DNA of 64,000 nucleotides from Photobacterium indicum (GCF_003026215.1 NZ_PYOC01000001.1:744001-808000); one strand, 5' to 3'; positions 44,739-55,240 are shown, counted from the stretch's first letter. Translations and numbers: made by a program. The notes: generated by a model from the letters alone, not told the origin.

Positions 44739-45926
44739 ATGGAAAAAAAAGCATTAGATACAAAAATTATAACAGCGGGTCGCTCGAAAAAGTGGACCCA
44801 GCATCTAGTTAATCCACCTGTAAGCCGTGCATCAACAATTGTATTTGATACCGTTGCTGAAATGAAACATGCGACTGCCAACCGTGCTAATAGAGAGCTC
44901 TTTTATGGACGCCGTGGTACGAATACGCATTTTGCTTTTCAAGACGCAATGGTTGAACTGGAAGGTGGTGTTGGTTGTGCATTATATCCTTGTGGTACGG
45001 CTGCTATTTCAAATGCCATTTTATCGTTTGTGAAAACAGGCGATCATATCTTAATGGTTGATGGCACTTACGAGCCAACGCGAGACTTCTGTGACAAAAT
45101 TTTAGATAAGATGGGCGTTGAAACAACCTATTATGACCCGATGATCGGCGAAGGTATTCGCGATCTTATTCGCCCGAATACAACGGTTCTATTCTTAGAG
45201 TCTCCATGCTCTATCACGATGGAAGTACAAGATGTGCCGTTACTCGCAAGCATTGCACATGAGCATGATATTGTCGTGATGTTGGATAATACGTGGGCAT
45301 CACCGATCAATTTCCAACCATTTGATCATGGCGTTGATATTTCGATTCAAGCGGCAACAAAATATATTGTGGGTCATTCTGATGTAATGTTAGGTACAGC
45401 AACAGCGAATGAACGCTGCTGGGATCAATTACGTGAAGGTAGCTATTTGATGGGGCAGTGCACCTCGCCAGATGATGTTTATCTTGCTATGCGCGGGCTA
45501 CGTACATTAGGTGTTCGTTTAAGGCAGCACGAAAAAAACAGCATTAAAGTTGCTCAATGGTTATCTGAGCGCGAAGAAGTGGATCATGTTCGCCATCCTG
45601 CTTTTGAAAGCTGTGAAGGTCATGAAATTTACAAGCGTGATTTCAAGGGGTGTAACGGTTTATTCTCTTTGGTACTGAAGCGCGGTAATACTGCAGCGTT
45701 AACGGCGTTATTAGACGGCATGGAACACTTCAGCATGGGCTATTCATGGGGCGGTTTTGAAAGCCTAATATTAGCGAATGAAAATGTTAACTCTATACGT
45801 ACAGCGAAAAAGAAAGAATTTGTTGGGCCAATGCTGCGTCTACACGTGGGCTTAGAAGATGTTGATGATTTGATTCGAGATCTTGAAAAAGGTTTTGAAC
45901 GTTTTAATGCTGTGCTTGAGCAATAA
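44739..45926 (+). CDS. metC: Cystathionine beta-lyase MetC
   Basis: PLP enzyme that converts cystathionine to homocysteine, pyruvate and ammonia in methionine synthesis. The start at 44739 (MEKKALDTKIITAGRSKKWT) gives 395 aa, the E. coli length. LFYGRRGTNTHFAFQDAM, YPCGTAAISNAIL, VVMLDNTWASP, the PLP-lysine segment SIQAATKYIVGHSD and AYSWGGFESLIL match MetC. No MetJ box (AGACGTCT) is seen upstream. A long hairpin follows at 45962-45999. Confidence 0.94.
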   Translation: MEKKALDTKIITAGRSKKWTQHLVNPPVSRASTIVFDTVAEMKHATANRANRELFYGRRGTNTHFAFQDAMVELEGGVGCALYPCGTAAISNAILSFVKTGDHILMVDGTYEPTRDFCDKILDKMGVETTYYDPMIGEGIRDLIRPNTTVLFLESPCSITMEVQDVPLLASIAHEHDIVVMLDNTWASPINFQPFDHGVDISIQAATKYIVGHSDVMLGTATANERCWDQLREGSYLMGQCTSPDDVYLAMRGLRTLGVRLRQHEKNSIKVAQWLSEREEVDHVRHPAFESCEGHEIYKRDFKGCNGLFSLVLKRGNTAALTALLDGMEHFSMGYSWGGFESLILANENVNSIRTAKKKEFVGPMLRLHVGLEDVDDLIRDLEKGFERFNAVLEQ

Positions 45927-45961
45927 CAGCTGTTTATACTAGTAAGTAAGCCGAAACTCAA

Positions 45962-45999
45962 TAGTGAAGGCATAGTAACGAATGTCACTATGTCTTCAC
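45962..45999. terminator. Hairpin between the convergent metC and pgaD genes
   Basis: AGTGAAGGCATAGT and ACTATGTCTTCACT pair over 14 bp (one G-U pair) around a 10-nt loop; no clear T run. Confidence 0.5.
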
Positions 46000-46048
46000 T
46001 TGCATGTATATACGCAATGACTTCACCTATATTCTTAGTCATAACTCA

Positions 46049-46612
46049 TTAAGACGATCTTTCTTCATACTCTGGGTTCTTCTTTTCTACGATGTGACTG
46101 TGAACATTATGGGTAAGACCATACGTTTTTTCTTCGTCTTCTCGAGATAAAATAGAAACAGGCTTTGGGCTTTTAACTTTTTCTAAATTAATGCTTATAC
46201 TCCGCATATATTTTTTAGCAATGATAGATTTAGCATTTATGCTGAGTTGTTTATTGTGTTCCCATAATTTTTCCCATTGCCAAATAAGTACATGATATCT
46301 AACCCAAAGGTGATACGTGATCATAATGGCACAAAAAAGAGTCACAAATATAATTGCACAATTTTCTAAACTTATTGAGTGGATAAAATCTAAACCATTA
46401 GCGGAGTCATAGTTCGTTTTTATAAAGGGCTGAAATATTAAGAAGAACCATCCTCCCCAAGTGACGATAGCGATAGCGGCATCTCTTAGGTGATGTTGCC
46501 ATGTTTTTTTACAGGCTTTGCAGATAATAAGCCCTCTAATATCATCATGATTTTTCTGCTGATGTGAATGAATGTATCTTGATTTTATCTTCGTTTTTGG
46601 GTTAATCATCAT
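46049..46612 (-). CDS. pgaD: PgaD-like poly-N-acetylglucosamine synthesis subunit
   Basis: 187-aa inner-membrane protein with two helices (about 50-70 and 88-110: TWGGWFFLIFQPFI, CAIIFVTLFCAIMITYHLWV), the PgaD layout. PgaD binds PgaC and is required for polymer synthesis; in E. coli the PgaC-PgaD complex is stabilised by c-di-GMP. The first ATG overlaps the end of pgaC by 11 nt. It is longer at both ends than E. coli PgaD (137 aa). Identification rests largely on gene order. Confidence 0.8.
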   Translation of the reverse strand: MMINPKTKIKSRYIHSHQQKNHDDIRGLIICKACKKTWQHHLRDAAIAIVTWGGWFFLIFQPFIKTNYDSANGLDFIHSISLENCAIIFVTLFCAIMITYHLWVRYHVLIWQWEKLWEHNKQLSINAKSIIAKKYMRSISINLEKVKSPKPVSILSREDEEKTYGLTHNVHSHIVEKKNPEYEERSS

Positions 46613-47864
46613 CTCTGAATACCTCTCCGCGATCAGGGCTTTCCCATACAGCTTTTTCCCCTTTTTTACGTATTAGAGCCTTGGGAACAGCGATAGTGAC
46701 GGTGATAACATTCAGAAACCAATAGAACATAGGGTACCAAATACACCATAAAAAATTTCGACGTAACATAACGTCATAGTGACGGTCTATCATCAGACTT
46801 ACTGTAAATTGCATTAAACAAATTAATACCAGTACAAAGCCCGACCATTCAAATGTGACCAGTTGATAAGTTGTAGGTTGTCCGCTGAGCGTAAAAAACT
46901 GAATAAAGTAAGAAATCATGAGGTATGCAAGGCTATAACACCAAAAAACACTCATTAAGTATTCGAATATTAATGGCCAAAGTTTCGTTTTTCCCTTTAC
47001 GATAACGTTCATGCCCTGCTTAAAGAAAACCTCTGCGCCACCTTGTGCCCAGCGTAGCCGTTGCATGTATAAGCCACGTAATGTTTCAGGCATTAACACC
47101 CAACAACGCGCTTGTGGTTCATAGCGAATTTGCCAGTCGTTTATTTGCAGTTTCCAGCTGACATCAATATCTTCAGTGATCATGTCTGTGCTCCAGCCAC
47201 CAATATCCATAATGGCTGATTTTCGGAACGCACAAACCACACCTGAAACGGTATATATTGTGCCGTAAATACGTTGTGCTCGTTTTATGAGACCGATAAT
47301 TGATGAAAACTCACCCGTTTGGATTTTTCCAATAATGGTTGTTCGTGTACGTACCCTTGGATTACCCGTTACAGCACCCACTTTAGGGCAATCTTGGAAG
47401 TGCTTCACCATCCATCGTAATGCATTCAAATCGAGTAGGGCATCACCATCGATACACACCAAAATGTCACTGGTCGAATACTGAGTACCATTGTTTAATG
47501 CTGCGGCTTTTCCTTGGTTCTTTTGATGAACAACAATGAGGCGAGGCTCATGTTCCGCGATGTTATTTAATCGTGTTGCAGTATCATCTTTACTGCCATC
47601 GTTAATGGCGATGATTTCAAAATTAGGGTAATTCTGTTTCAGTAAGTAATTGATCGTTTCATTGACGTTAGCGCCTTCGTTATAACAAGGAACCATAATA
47701 GAAACTTTCGGATATTCATCGAGTTGTAAGGGACCCTGTCGTGCAATTTTTAGCTGCGCCCGCTCCCAATGGAAATAGTAATAAATACCACCACCGATCC
47801 ATACCAGTGCCATTATCGCTGGGTAAATGAAAATGAATATATAGAATGTCTCTAGCCAATTCAC
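46602..47864 (-). CDS. pgaC: Poly-beta-1,6-N-acetylglucosamine synthase PgaC
   Basis: 420-aa family-2 glycosyltransferase in the inner membrane that polymerises and exports N-acetylglucosamine. An N-terminal helix (about 5-27) precedes the GT domain with EIIAINDGSKDDT, VCIDGDALLDL, MITEDIDVSW and QRLRWAQGG. C-terminal helices run from about 290 to 395. The ATG overlaps the pgaB stop by 4 nt, so translation is coupled. Confidence 0.95.
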   Translation of the reverse strand: MNWLETFYIFIFIYPAIMALVWIGGGIYYYFHWERAQLKIARQGPLQLDEYPKVSIMVPCYNEGANVNETINYLLKQNYPNFEIIAINDGSKDDTATRLNNIAEHEPRLIVVHQKNQGKAAALNNGTQYSTSDILVCIDGDALLDLNALRWMVKHFQDCPKVGAVTGNPRVRTRTTIIGKIQTGEFSSIIGLIKRAQRIYGTIYTVSGVVCAFRKSAIMDIGGWSTDMITEDIDVSWKLQINDWQIRYEPQARCWVLMPETLRGLYMQRLRWAQGGAEVFFKQGMNVIVKGKTKLWPLIFEYLMSVFWCYSLAYLMISYFIQFFTLSGQPTTYQLVTFEWSGFVLVLICLMQFTVSLMIDRHYDVMLRRNFLWCIWYPMFYWFLNVITVTIAVPKALIRKKGEKAVWESPDRGEVFRDDD

Positions 47865-49828
47865 TCGCTTTCTCCAATGGTATTACTGTTTGAAAATACA
47901 GGGCGCAAGGTCTTTTGATCTGGCACACCACGAATAAAATCATCAGGGTAATAGCCGTAATTCTGAATACCTGCTTTGCTAATTATCTCCATTTGTCGTG
48001 AGAGCTCAGAGGCTGGAATATCTTTACCATTCTTCCAATTTTTAGCTTGCAGCTCGAAAATCAATTTACTGCTGGGTACTGTTTTAAGCGCAATATTCGC
48101 AATATTTTCGAGCCATTTATCAGGTGATTTTGCCGATTCCATATAAGGCATCGCCATCACTGCGGTATAGTCATAACTGTTTGAAAAAGCAATCAAGTTT
48201 TGCGAAAACCATTCTTCACTTTTCGGGTTTATAACGGGTTGTGCATAGATGTTTCTGGCCAGCTTTAACTCAATGCCATCACCCGATAAATATTGGCGTG
48301 TACTGTTTGCCAACTCTAGGGTGAAATCAATTAAATATTGGGTTTTATATTTAGACCATGAGGTCATTTTTTGAGGATTATTACGAATATTAGAGACAGA
48401 TTTCCCTAGTCCCCATTTCTGATATTGTTTTAGTGCCGCTGGTGTTGCATCTTCAAAATCCGTTAATAGTGCGTCGTCGTGGAATAAAAGCCCAGAGAAC
48501 TTTCCGTACGCACCCAAATCGGTATAGATCTCATTTATTGCTTTCCGATTTTTTGTCGAAAACGGAGAAAGACGAAGGTATCGCTTAGGGGCTGGGGCGT
48601 TAAACCGACTATCTGTTACATAGTCATATTTATTTCCTAAATTAAAGCCAAGTACTGGCATCCACGCATACACAGTTACCCCTGCACGGGTGCTAAGTTG
48701 CCACGAAACACGATTGAAAATATCGGCTCGTACGGGTAAATGTCGGTTTTGGAAATACAGAGCATCTGCTATGCCATTACCATCGGGATCGGCAAAAGCT
48801 TGAAGGTAAACAGTGTCTATACCAAAGTTATAAATACGAGAAATTAACGTGTCCATATTACGGTTCATAACGGCCGGATTAGCGTCATAAACATAATCAA
48901 GATCGACATGCACAACCCGTTTAGGCCCTTCATATTCTGGCTCCCCACGTAAGATTTCATCGAGCCTTTCAAGTGTCATCTCTTGCTCAATTAAATAACG
49001 TTTTACGTTACGTCCCGAGTCACTCACATAGTTAACGCCTTCATCGAGTGAAAAGGTGTACGGCATACCCACCTTTGCAGCAGTATTAATCGAGTCTTGG
49101 CTATATGCACCGTATGGCCATACTAGAATGCGCGGGGCTTTAATTAAGTTAGATACAAATTGGTCACGGCTTTGCGTTAAGTCTGAGTAAATACGTTTAT
49201 TATATTGTTTTAATGATTCGTATTGTTTCTTGATAGGATTATACGCAGGGGTTGTTGCTGCGGGCTGCTCATTACCATACGGATTCGCATTAATACCATA
49301 GTGTGAGTCAAAAGAATGAGAGGCAAACTCTACAATACCTGAACGCTCCATTTCTCGAATCTGTTCCCACGATAAGAATCGTTTCCGAGATATCATCGCT
49401 TTACCGTATTCGATTTTTTTATTGGCATCTGGCACTAACCATTTTCCTACCAAGGCAAAAATAGCAGGGTAGTTATAAAGCTTTAATAATGGATAAACCG
49501 TACTGTAGAAGCTTTCGTAGCCATCGTCGAAGGTGAGTAAGATTGCATTAGAGGGCAATGAGCTACGACCTGCTTTTGCATCAATAATTTGCTGATAGCT
49601 TACGGGGTTATAGCCTTCTTGTTTGAACCAATTGAAATGTTCAATTAAACGATCACGTGTAAGTGTATCGGGAAATATACGCAAGTTTGGGGTTAACCCC
49701 ACATCAATAAAATCGTGATAACACAGTACGACATAGGTGTTGTTTGCACGTTCAGTCTTGGTTGATGTTGCCGCCGACAATGGGAAGTAAATGAATAATG
49801 TTAGGGTTAGCCAAAATAATATCTTCAT
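47861..49828 (-). CDS. pgaB: Poly-N-acetylglucosamine N-deacetylase PgaB
   Basis: 655 aa, periplasmic, with signal MKILFWLTLTLFIYFPLSAA. The N-terminal polysaccharide deacetylase domain (about 30-285) has TFDDGYESF and SHSFDSHYG, giving the metal-binding Asp and His residues. The C-terminal glycoside-hydrolase-like domain (about 310-640; KRVVHVDLDYVYDANPAVMN, YAWMPVLGF, AVMAMPYME) is as in PgaB, which partly deacetylates the polymer for export. E. coli PgaB is a lipoprotein; no lipobox Cys is seen here. It overlaps both neighbours by 4 nt. Confidence 0.95.
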   Translation of the reverse strand: MKILFWLTLTLFIYFPLSAATSTKTERANNTYVVLCYHDFIDVGLTPNLRIFPDTLTRDRLIEHFNWFKQEGYNPVSYQQIIDAKAGRSSLPSNAILLTFDDGYESFYSTVYPLLKLYNYPAIFALVGKWLVPDANKKIEYGKAMISRKRFLSWEQIREMERSGIVEFASHSFDSHYGINANPYGNEQPAATTPAYNPIKKQYESLKQYNKRIYSDLTQSRDQFVSNLIKAPRILVWPYGAYSQDSINTAAKVGMPYTFSLDEGVNYVSDSGRNVKRYLIEQEMTLERLDEILRGEPEYEGPKRVVHVDLDYVYDANPAVMNRNMDTLISRIYNFGIDTVYLQAFADPDGNGIADALYFQNRHLPVRADIFNRVSWQLSTRAGVTVYAWMPVLGFNLGNKYDYVTDSRFNAPAPKRYLRLSPFSTKNRKAINEIYTDLGAYGKFSGLLFHDDALLTDFEDATPAALKQYQKWGLGKSVSNIRNNPQKMTSWSKYKTQYLIDFTLELANSTRQYLSGDGIELKLARNIYAQPVINPKSEEWFSQNLIAFSNSYDYTAVMAMPYMESAKSPDKWLENIANIALKTVPSSKLIFELQAKNWKNGKDIPASELSRQMEIISKAGIQNYGYYPDDFIRGVPDQKTLRPVFSNSNTIGESE

Positions 49829-52236
49829 TGTGGGAACCTCACATTAAAGTTGGCGAAGAGGTAAGTACTATATTCTCCTTCTCCGTCATAAACCCCTTTG
49901 CTTCGACCAATACCATAGCTAAAATCGACTTGTTTTTGCCATATCCATTTTTGGGCGTAACTCACGTCCCAGTTGTAGTCAGATCCAAAGTCCTCTTGCC
50001 AGTAACTGCCAATGCCTGTTTTCAGGTTTTGGTCAAAGCCCCAGCTATCGTTAATACGGTAATGATAATCTTGCGTGAGAATGAGTGAGCCAGAGTGGTC
50101 TGATTTGGGATTGAAGTAACTCGCTGTTTCAATTTCTTCATTAAATGAAGCACCGTAAGAGGCAGATCCGCGAACAGTATAGCTATTTGTTCTATATAGC
50201 AGACCTTCGATCCAAGTTAGATAGGTAAAGCGTTCATTACCATCAGTAAAGTCAGAGTACTTGCCTGATAATCCTAGATTGATCTCAGACTTAACGCGAT
50301 AGATGAGGTAGGTGTCAAAATCATCCATATTTGCACCATCAAACAAGGCGCGAAGTGGGGTATTATCAGAATTATACTTATAGCTGCCTGAAATAAACCA
50401 TTGATCATTAATTAGATAATCAGCAGTGGTCCAGAAATAGGCTTTATCATTTAAATGTCCACCGATGCCTGTTTCAACGAATAAAGTCACGGGTGATAAA
50501 GGAATTTCTGCTCCTATACCACTATAACGGGCGTACAGATTGTTTTCTTCAAACTCACCAAAACTCATCTGGTCGCGGAAAAAGAAATTATACCCATCCA
50601 AAACTCGCCCAGTATATAGGTGTGTATCGTAAGTCCAATCTTTTGATGCTTGGACTAAAACGTTGCCATTACTGTCTGTTTCTCCTCGGCGGTATTCGCC
50701 TGTCCATGTTGGCGCTGCTGCCTTTTTAACGTCATTGTTGATGATGTATTGATCGCTAGCGGGGTACAGGTTGTTTAAATTATCGAGATTTTTTTGAAGC
50801 CCTCGCCAATCTTTACGTTCAAGTTTTGCCATCAACTTGCCTCTGTCCGTTATACCTCTATCTTGAGGTGAAAGCAGTTGGCTAGCTTGTTCAAAATAAC
50901 GTTCAGAAGCAAAGGTATTGCCTTTCCAGCGTTCAATGTCCCCTTTAATGGCCAACAGATAAGGATTCCCCGGTGCATTGCTAAGCAATTTATCAATTGT
51001 TTCAGTTGCTTGGGGGAAATCTCCCCGCCATGCGTAATGCAACGCTTCTAATTGCATAAGGGTTTGATATTCATCGTTTACTTTCTGTGTACTTCCGGTA
51101 AAGTCCCAGCGGTTTTTAGGAATATTAGGCTTTTCAGAGTCAATCAGCGCTTTGGCTTTGTCATACTGCTCAGTGTCCATATACGCGTAATATAACTTGA
51201 TGGTGACTGGTAAGTTTTTAGGTTCTTCTTGGTGAATAGCACTAAAAATGGATTCCGCTTTACTGGGTTGCATCGTTCCTAAATAATAATCGCCAAGTGC
51301 TTCTTGAGCATAGCGCGGTAATGGCTGCTCTTTTTCTAGTTGTTCTGCGAGAGGGCTAGCCGTTTTATAGTCTTTTAATGTCACGAGGGCATAAAAGTAG
51401 TCTAATGACGCGCTTTTATAAAGAGGATGGTCTTTAGGTGCTTTATCAATAACTTGTTGCAATAAAACAGAGCTTCGTGTGATAGTCGGTGCACTTTTGG
51501 CTTTGATACCATCACGCAGTAAGGTGCTTGCCTCATAATAGTCGAACCATAAGTTATCAGCCGATGTAAACCATTCAGGATGCTGGGTTAATAATTCTTT
51601 TACCGCAGGCGATGCGCCCAGTTGAACGGCACTGGTATATAGCCCAACACCTGCCGTTTTATTATTGGGTTCGGCGGTTAGCCAACTTTGCCAAGCAAAC
51701 ATTTCACCAACGTGATCGTCTAGCGCCTGTGATACATAGATCCAATTTTGATAAAAGTGTGCATCTAATGGAAATCGTTGACGATATTCTCGTAATCCTT
51801 CTTTAGCACTCGCTAAATCGTTCGCTTCGGCACTTGATAAAGCTAATCCTAACCAAGCATCACGATTGTTAGGTGATCGTTGTGTTAGGTAGCGATAATA
51901 TTTTGCTGAAGTTTGGTAATATCCTTCATTTCTGAACGCCTTTGCGACAATTTCAACCGACTCAGGGCTGAGCCCACGCGGTTGGCATGACTGGCAAGCG
52001 TCAACAATCGCTTTCGAATTTTCTTGCCAAGATAAAATGGCAATCAGATCGTTAAGAACAAGAGGATCTTTTGTCTGATCATAAAGTGTTGTTAACCCTC
52101 GTGCTGCAGACGATATATTTCCATTTTTTGCTTGCACAACGAAACCTTCTCTTTTCTCATCAATACTGCTTTTAGCACTTACAGCAGATGATAAGAGTAG
52201 GGCTAATGTGTATACCACAAAGGCTGCCGTCTTCAT
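49825..52236 (-). CDS. pgaA: Poly-N-acetylglucosamine outer-membrane exporter PgaA
   Basis: 803 aa (E. coli 807). Signal MKTAAFVVYTLALLLSSAVS; periplasmic TPR-like helical repeats (about 30-500; NRDAWLGLALSSAEANDLAS, RYAQEALGDYYLGTMQPSKA); then a C-terminal beta-barrel (about 515-803) ending in YSTYLFANFNVRFPQ. It exports partly deacetylated polymer across the outer membrane. It is first in pgaABCD, with AAGG upstream of the start. Regulation is not visible in the AT-rich leader. Confidence 0.93.
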   Translation of the reverse strand: MKTAAFVVYTLALLLSSAVSAKSSIDEKREGFVVQAKNGNISSAARGLTTLYDQTKDPLVLNDLIAILSWQENSKAIVDACQSCQPRGLSPESVEIVAKAFRNEGYYQTSAKYYRYLTQRSPNNRDAWLGLALSSAEANDLASAKEGLREYRQRFPLDAHFYQNWIYVSQALDDHVGEMFAWQSWLTAEPNNKTAGVGLYTSAVQLGASPAVKELLTQHPEWFTSADNLWFDYYEASTLLRDGIKAKSAPTITRSSVLLQQVIDKAPKDHPLYKSASLDYFYALVTLKDYKTASPLAEQLEKEQPLPRYAQEALGDYYLGTMQPSKAESIFSAIHQEEPKNLPVTIKLYYAYMDTEQYDKAKALIDSEKPNIPKNRWDFTGSTQKVNDEYQTLMQLEALHYAWRGDFPQATETIDKLLSNAPGNPYLLAIKGDIERWKGNTFASERYFEQASQLLSPQDRGITDRGKLMAKLERKDWRGLQKNLDNLNNLYPASDQYIINNDVKKAAAPTWTGEYRRGETDSNGNVLVQASKDWTYDTHLYTGRVLDGYNFFFRDQMSFGEFEENNLYARYSGIGAEIPLSPVTLFVETGIGGHLNDKAYFWTTADYLINDQWFISGSYKYNSDNTPLRALFDGANMDDFDTYLIYRVKSEINLGLSGKYSDFTDGNERFTYLTWIEGLLYRTNSYTVRGSASYGASFNEEIETASYFNPKSDHSGSLILTQDYHYRINDSWGFDQNLKTGIGSYWQEDFGSDYNWDVSYAQKWIWQKQVDFSYGIGRSKGVYDGEGEYSTYLFANFNVRFPQ

Positions 52237-52652
52237 TGTTTAAACCTTAATTATTTTTATATTAGGTTTTTATATTGTTTTTATGCAATGTTGATTTCTA
52301 TATTTTAGTTTAAAGTGATGTGGTTCGAATCTTATTAGCGGCTCTTAAATGAGAATTTGAAGGTAATAAATGCTTTTCTTTGTTTTTATGATGAGGTTTG
52401 GATTTAACTTTTTGTTATTTAATGTTTTTGTTATTTAATGTTTTTGTTTAAGGCGTTGTTATTTGTTTTTAATGATGTCTTATATTATTAAGGTTGTCTT
52501 ATTTTTTATTTTTATTCTTATTGTTGATAGTGTGTCTTTATATTAAATACGCACCTTTTAAGAGGTTAAGGTAATAAGGTTTTATTAGTGTAAGCTATAC
52601 ATCCATAAAGTCACCCAATATCTCGACAATTATACCATTTTCATACTTCTTA
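52237..52652. promoter_or_regulatory. AT-rich leader/promoter region of pgaABCD
   Basis: About 416 bp with no gene. It contains a 16-bp direct repeat, TTTTTGTTATTTAATG, present 2.5 times at 52409-52448. No clear operator or terminator is recognised. Confidence 0.4.
52409..52448. repeat. 16-bp direct repeat (2.5 copies) upstream of pgaA
   Basis: TTTTTGTTATTTAATG at 52409-52424 and 52425-52440, plus TTTTTGTT at 52441-52448, all identical. Confidence 0.85.
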
Positions 52653-53537
52653 CTATTTATTCAATAAAAACTCTTTAAAATGAATGGCGACGGCAGAAGC
52701 GGTGGCGGGTGGCTGATAGTAGAGGTTGAGGCTCCATACGCTGGTATCGAAATCATCCAATAGTGAAATAAGCTGGCCGCTTTCTATCTCTGGTTCAACG
52801 AGAAATGCGGGTAAATAAGCGATGCCAGCGCCTTTTGTTACACCTTGAAGCAGTAGATCACTGTCGTTAACTTCTAAAGACTTAGGTACTTTTATTATCT
52901 GGCTTTCACCATTTTTGGTGAAAATCCAATCATTACTGCCCGTTAACGTCGTGGCAAATAAGCATTGATGCTGGGTTAAATCAGAGGGTTTTTGTGGCGT
53001 GGGTTGACGGTCAAGATAGTGTTGTGAGGCAACAACGCGAAATGGGCTTTGCATTATTTCACGGCGCACAAGGTGTAAATCATGTTCACGATAGCCTTGA
53101 TAAGAGGCATTGGCGCTAATTGTTAAGTCGCTTTCTGCCGCATGGTCTAATGCCCAAGGAGTAATATTGAGGTTAAAAGTGACATCTGGGTTAGTTATAA
53201 GGTATTCACTGATCATGTCCATTAAATAATGATTGGCATAAACAGGTGTACAAACAATATCAATATGCCCTTTGTCGTGTAGCTGAAACTCCTGCATTTG
53301 ACGGCATAAATGTTCGGAATTATCGACCATAGGTGAAAAATCATCGAATAGCTTTTGACCAGCAGGGGTAGGGGTTAATAAGCGGTTGCTACGACGGTGT
53401 AGCGGCATGCCAAATTTTTGTTCTAGATCTTGTAGCCAGCGGCTGCCTGCCGAGACTGAAATATTGAATTTACGTGCAGCAGCAGAAATAGAACCTGTTC
53501 TTACTACATATACAAAGAAAGCCATTTTATCCAGCAT
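52653..53537 (-). CDS. LysR-family regulator
   Basis: 294 aa. N-terminal HTH (about 3-60; YVVRTGSISAAARKFNISVS) and a LysR substrate domain (about 88-290; VCTPVYANHYLMDMISEYLI, VTKGAGIAYLPAFLVEPEIE). GGGAAT precedes the start. It lies between pgaA and the inositol transporter gene, reading the same way as both, with a 109-bp gap to the transporter stop. Its target is unknown; it could belong to either neighbour. Confidence 0.9.
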   Translation of the reverse strand: MLDKMAFFVYVVRTGSISAAARKFNISVSAGSRWLQDLEQKFGMPLHRRSNRLLTPTPAGQKLFDDFSPMVDNSEHLCRQMQEFQLHDKGHIDIVCTPVYANHYLMDMISEYLITNPDVTFNLNITPWALDHAAESDLTISANASYQGYREHDLHLVRREIMQSPFRVVASQHYLDRQPTPQKPSDLTQHQCLFATTLTGSNDWIFTKNGESQIIKVPKSLEVNDSDLLLQGVTKGAGIAYLPAFLVEPEIESGQLISLLDDFDTSVWSLNLYYQPPATASAVAIHFKEFLLNK

Positions 53538-53646
53538 GATGTATTCCCTTTTAGCTAACGTTCATTGAATATGAAAATAGGCTCTCATATGAAAAGCCTA
53601 TTTCTTGAAAGTTAATCAGTAATAAATATTGTACGTATTTATTTGA

Positions 53647-55089
53647 TTAAGCGCTTGCTTCTGCAACTTCACGTTTTTTATTCTTACCCAGCTTTTCAGC
53701 CATGACTTTTTCCATGTCTTCCAAACTAACGCCTTTCGTTTCAGGTACGTACTTAACAACAACATACATACATATGATAGAAAGAACCGCGAAAACCCAG
53801 AAGCTGAATGCACCATTAAAGTGCTCTTTTAGGTAGGCATTTTCATTTAACATAGGGAAAGACTGAGTAACAATGAAGCCAGTGAACCATTGTGCGCCAA
53901 CAGCAATTGCCATCGCACGAGAACGGATGCTATTCGGGAAGATCTCTGAAATCATAGTCCAACATGCACAACCCCAAGATGTTGCATATGCAACAACATA
54001 CAGGCAGAGTGCAAATAAAGCTGCATAGCCTTCAGTACCGGTATAAAGCACATAACCGACAATCGTCATACCTAGCGCACAACCGAAAGTACCGTATTTC
54101 ATTAGTGGTAAACGACCGACTTTATCAATTAGATACATACCTAAAGCATTACCAAAAATAAAGACAACGCCCACGAAGGTGGTTTGGAATAATGCGTTTT
54201 CAGTACCACCAGCAATCGGTTTTAGTATTTCTGGTGTGTAGTACATGATGACATTAATACCAGTTAACTGCTGTGCTGCCGCAACAAAAGTACCAATAAC
54301 CAGAATAGAAAATAGTAATGGAGAACGTAAGCTGACTTTATTATTTTTTGATGCATTAGCAGGGACTAAAGATTTTTGTATTTCAAGAATAACGCGGTCG
54401 GCATGTTCAGGGTTAGAAATGCGAGAAAGGGTTTCTTTTGCTTGAGCAAGGTGACCTTTTAATACTAACCAGCGTGGTGATTCAGGGATAATCAATAAGA
54501 GACAGCCAAATAATAAGGCTGGCAGAACTTCTGACGCCAGCATCCAGCGCCAGCCAATATCAACCAGCCATGCTTCAGACATACCCTTTGCAATCAGGTA
54601 GTTAACGTAGAACACACCCGTTTGACCAATAACGGCAGATTGTTGGAACATACTAACAGCACGTCCCCTGAAATCTTTTGGGGCGACTTCAGACATATAC
54701 ATAGGCGAGACAACACACGCTAAACCAACTGCAATGCCACCTACAATTCTAAATAACACATAGATGGTAAAGGTAGAGGCAAGGGCAGAGCCTATAGCGG
54801 AAATAATAAATAGAAGAGCCGCTAAGAATAATGCTTTTCTACGTCCATATTTAAGGGCACACCAGCCAGCGCTGACTGCACCAATAATACTGCCTAATAC
54901 AACACTGGAAACAGCCCATCCCGTCTGTGCTGGTGTTAAGTTGAAATACTCTCTTATCGGTCCGATAGCACCAGAAATAACGGCGGTGTCATATCCTAAT
55001 AAAATCCCTCCAAGAGCCGCGATACAACAAATTCTAATGATGTAACTAAGGTTATGTTTTCGTGATGATGTCTCGATACTTGATGACAT
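53647..55089 (-). CDS. MFS sugar transporter, probably myo-inositol:H+ symporter
   Basis: 480 aa, 12 membrane segments. Sugar-porter signatures: GILLGYDTAVISGAI in helix 1, KYGRRKAL, IPESPRWLVLKG, QQLTGINVIMYYTPEI, DKVGRLPLMKYG and VPETKGVSLEDME. Family members carry xylose, galactose, glucose or inositol; the divergent iol operon points to inositol. GGAG sits 8-9 nt before the ATG. The 537-bp shared intergenic region holds palindromes that may be operators. Confidence 0.85.
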   Translation of the reverse strand: MSSSIETSSRKHNLSYIIRICCIAALGGILLGYDTAVISGAIGPIREYFNLTPAQTGWAVSSVVLGSIIGAVSAGWCALKYGRRKALFLAALLFIISAIGSALASTFTIYVLFRIVGGIAVGLACVVSPMYMSEVAPKDFRGRAVSMFQQSAVIGQTGVFYVNYLIAKGMSEAWLVDIGWRWMLASEVLPALLFGCLLLIIPESPRWLVLKGHLAQAKETLSRISNPEHADRVILEIQKSLVPANASKNNKVSLRSPLLFSILVIGTFVAAAQQLTGINVIMYYTPEILKPIAGGTENALFQTTFVGVVFIFGNALGMYLIDKVGRLPLMKYGTFGCALGMTIVGYVLYTGTEGYAALFALCLYVVAYATSWGCACWTMISEIFPNSIRSRAMAIAVGAQWFTGFIVTQSFPMLNENAYLKEHFNGAFSFWVFAVLSIICMYVVVKYVPETKGVSLEDMEKVMAEKLGKNKKREVAEASA

Positions 55090-55240
55090 TATTTACTCCA
55101 TTAAATTTTCCATCAGCATGTATAACCATCTATATACATGTTTCAGGGTTTAATCCCGCCTTCTAACTGTAGGGAAAGGGCTAAGGATTACTTAATACGC
55201 CTTTAATTGTTTCTAATAGTTATATTTTGAAAATATGCAT

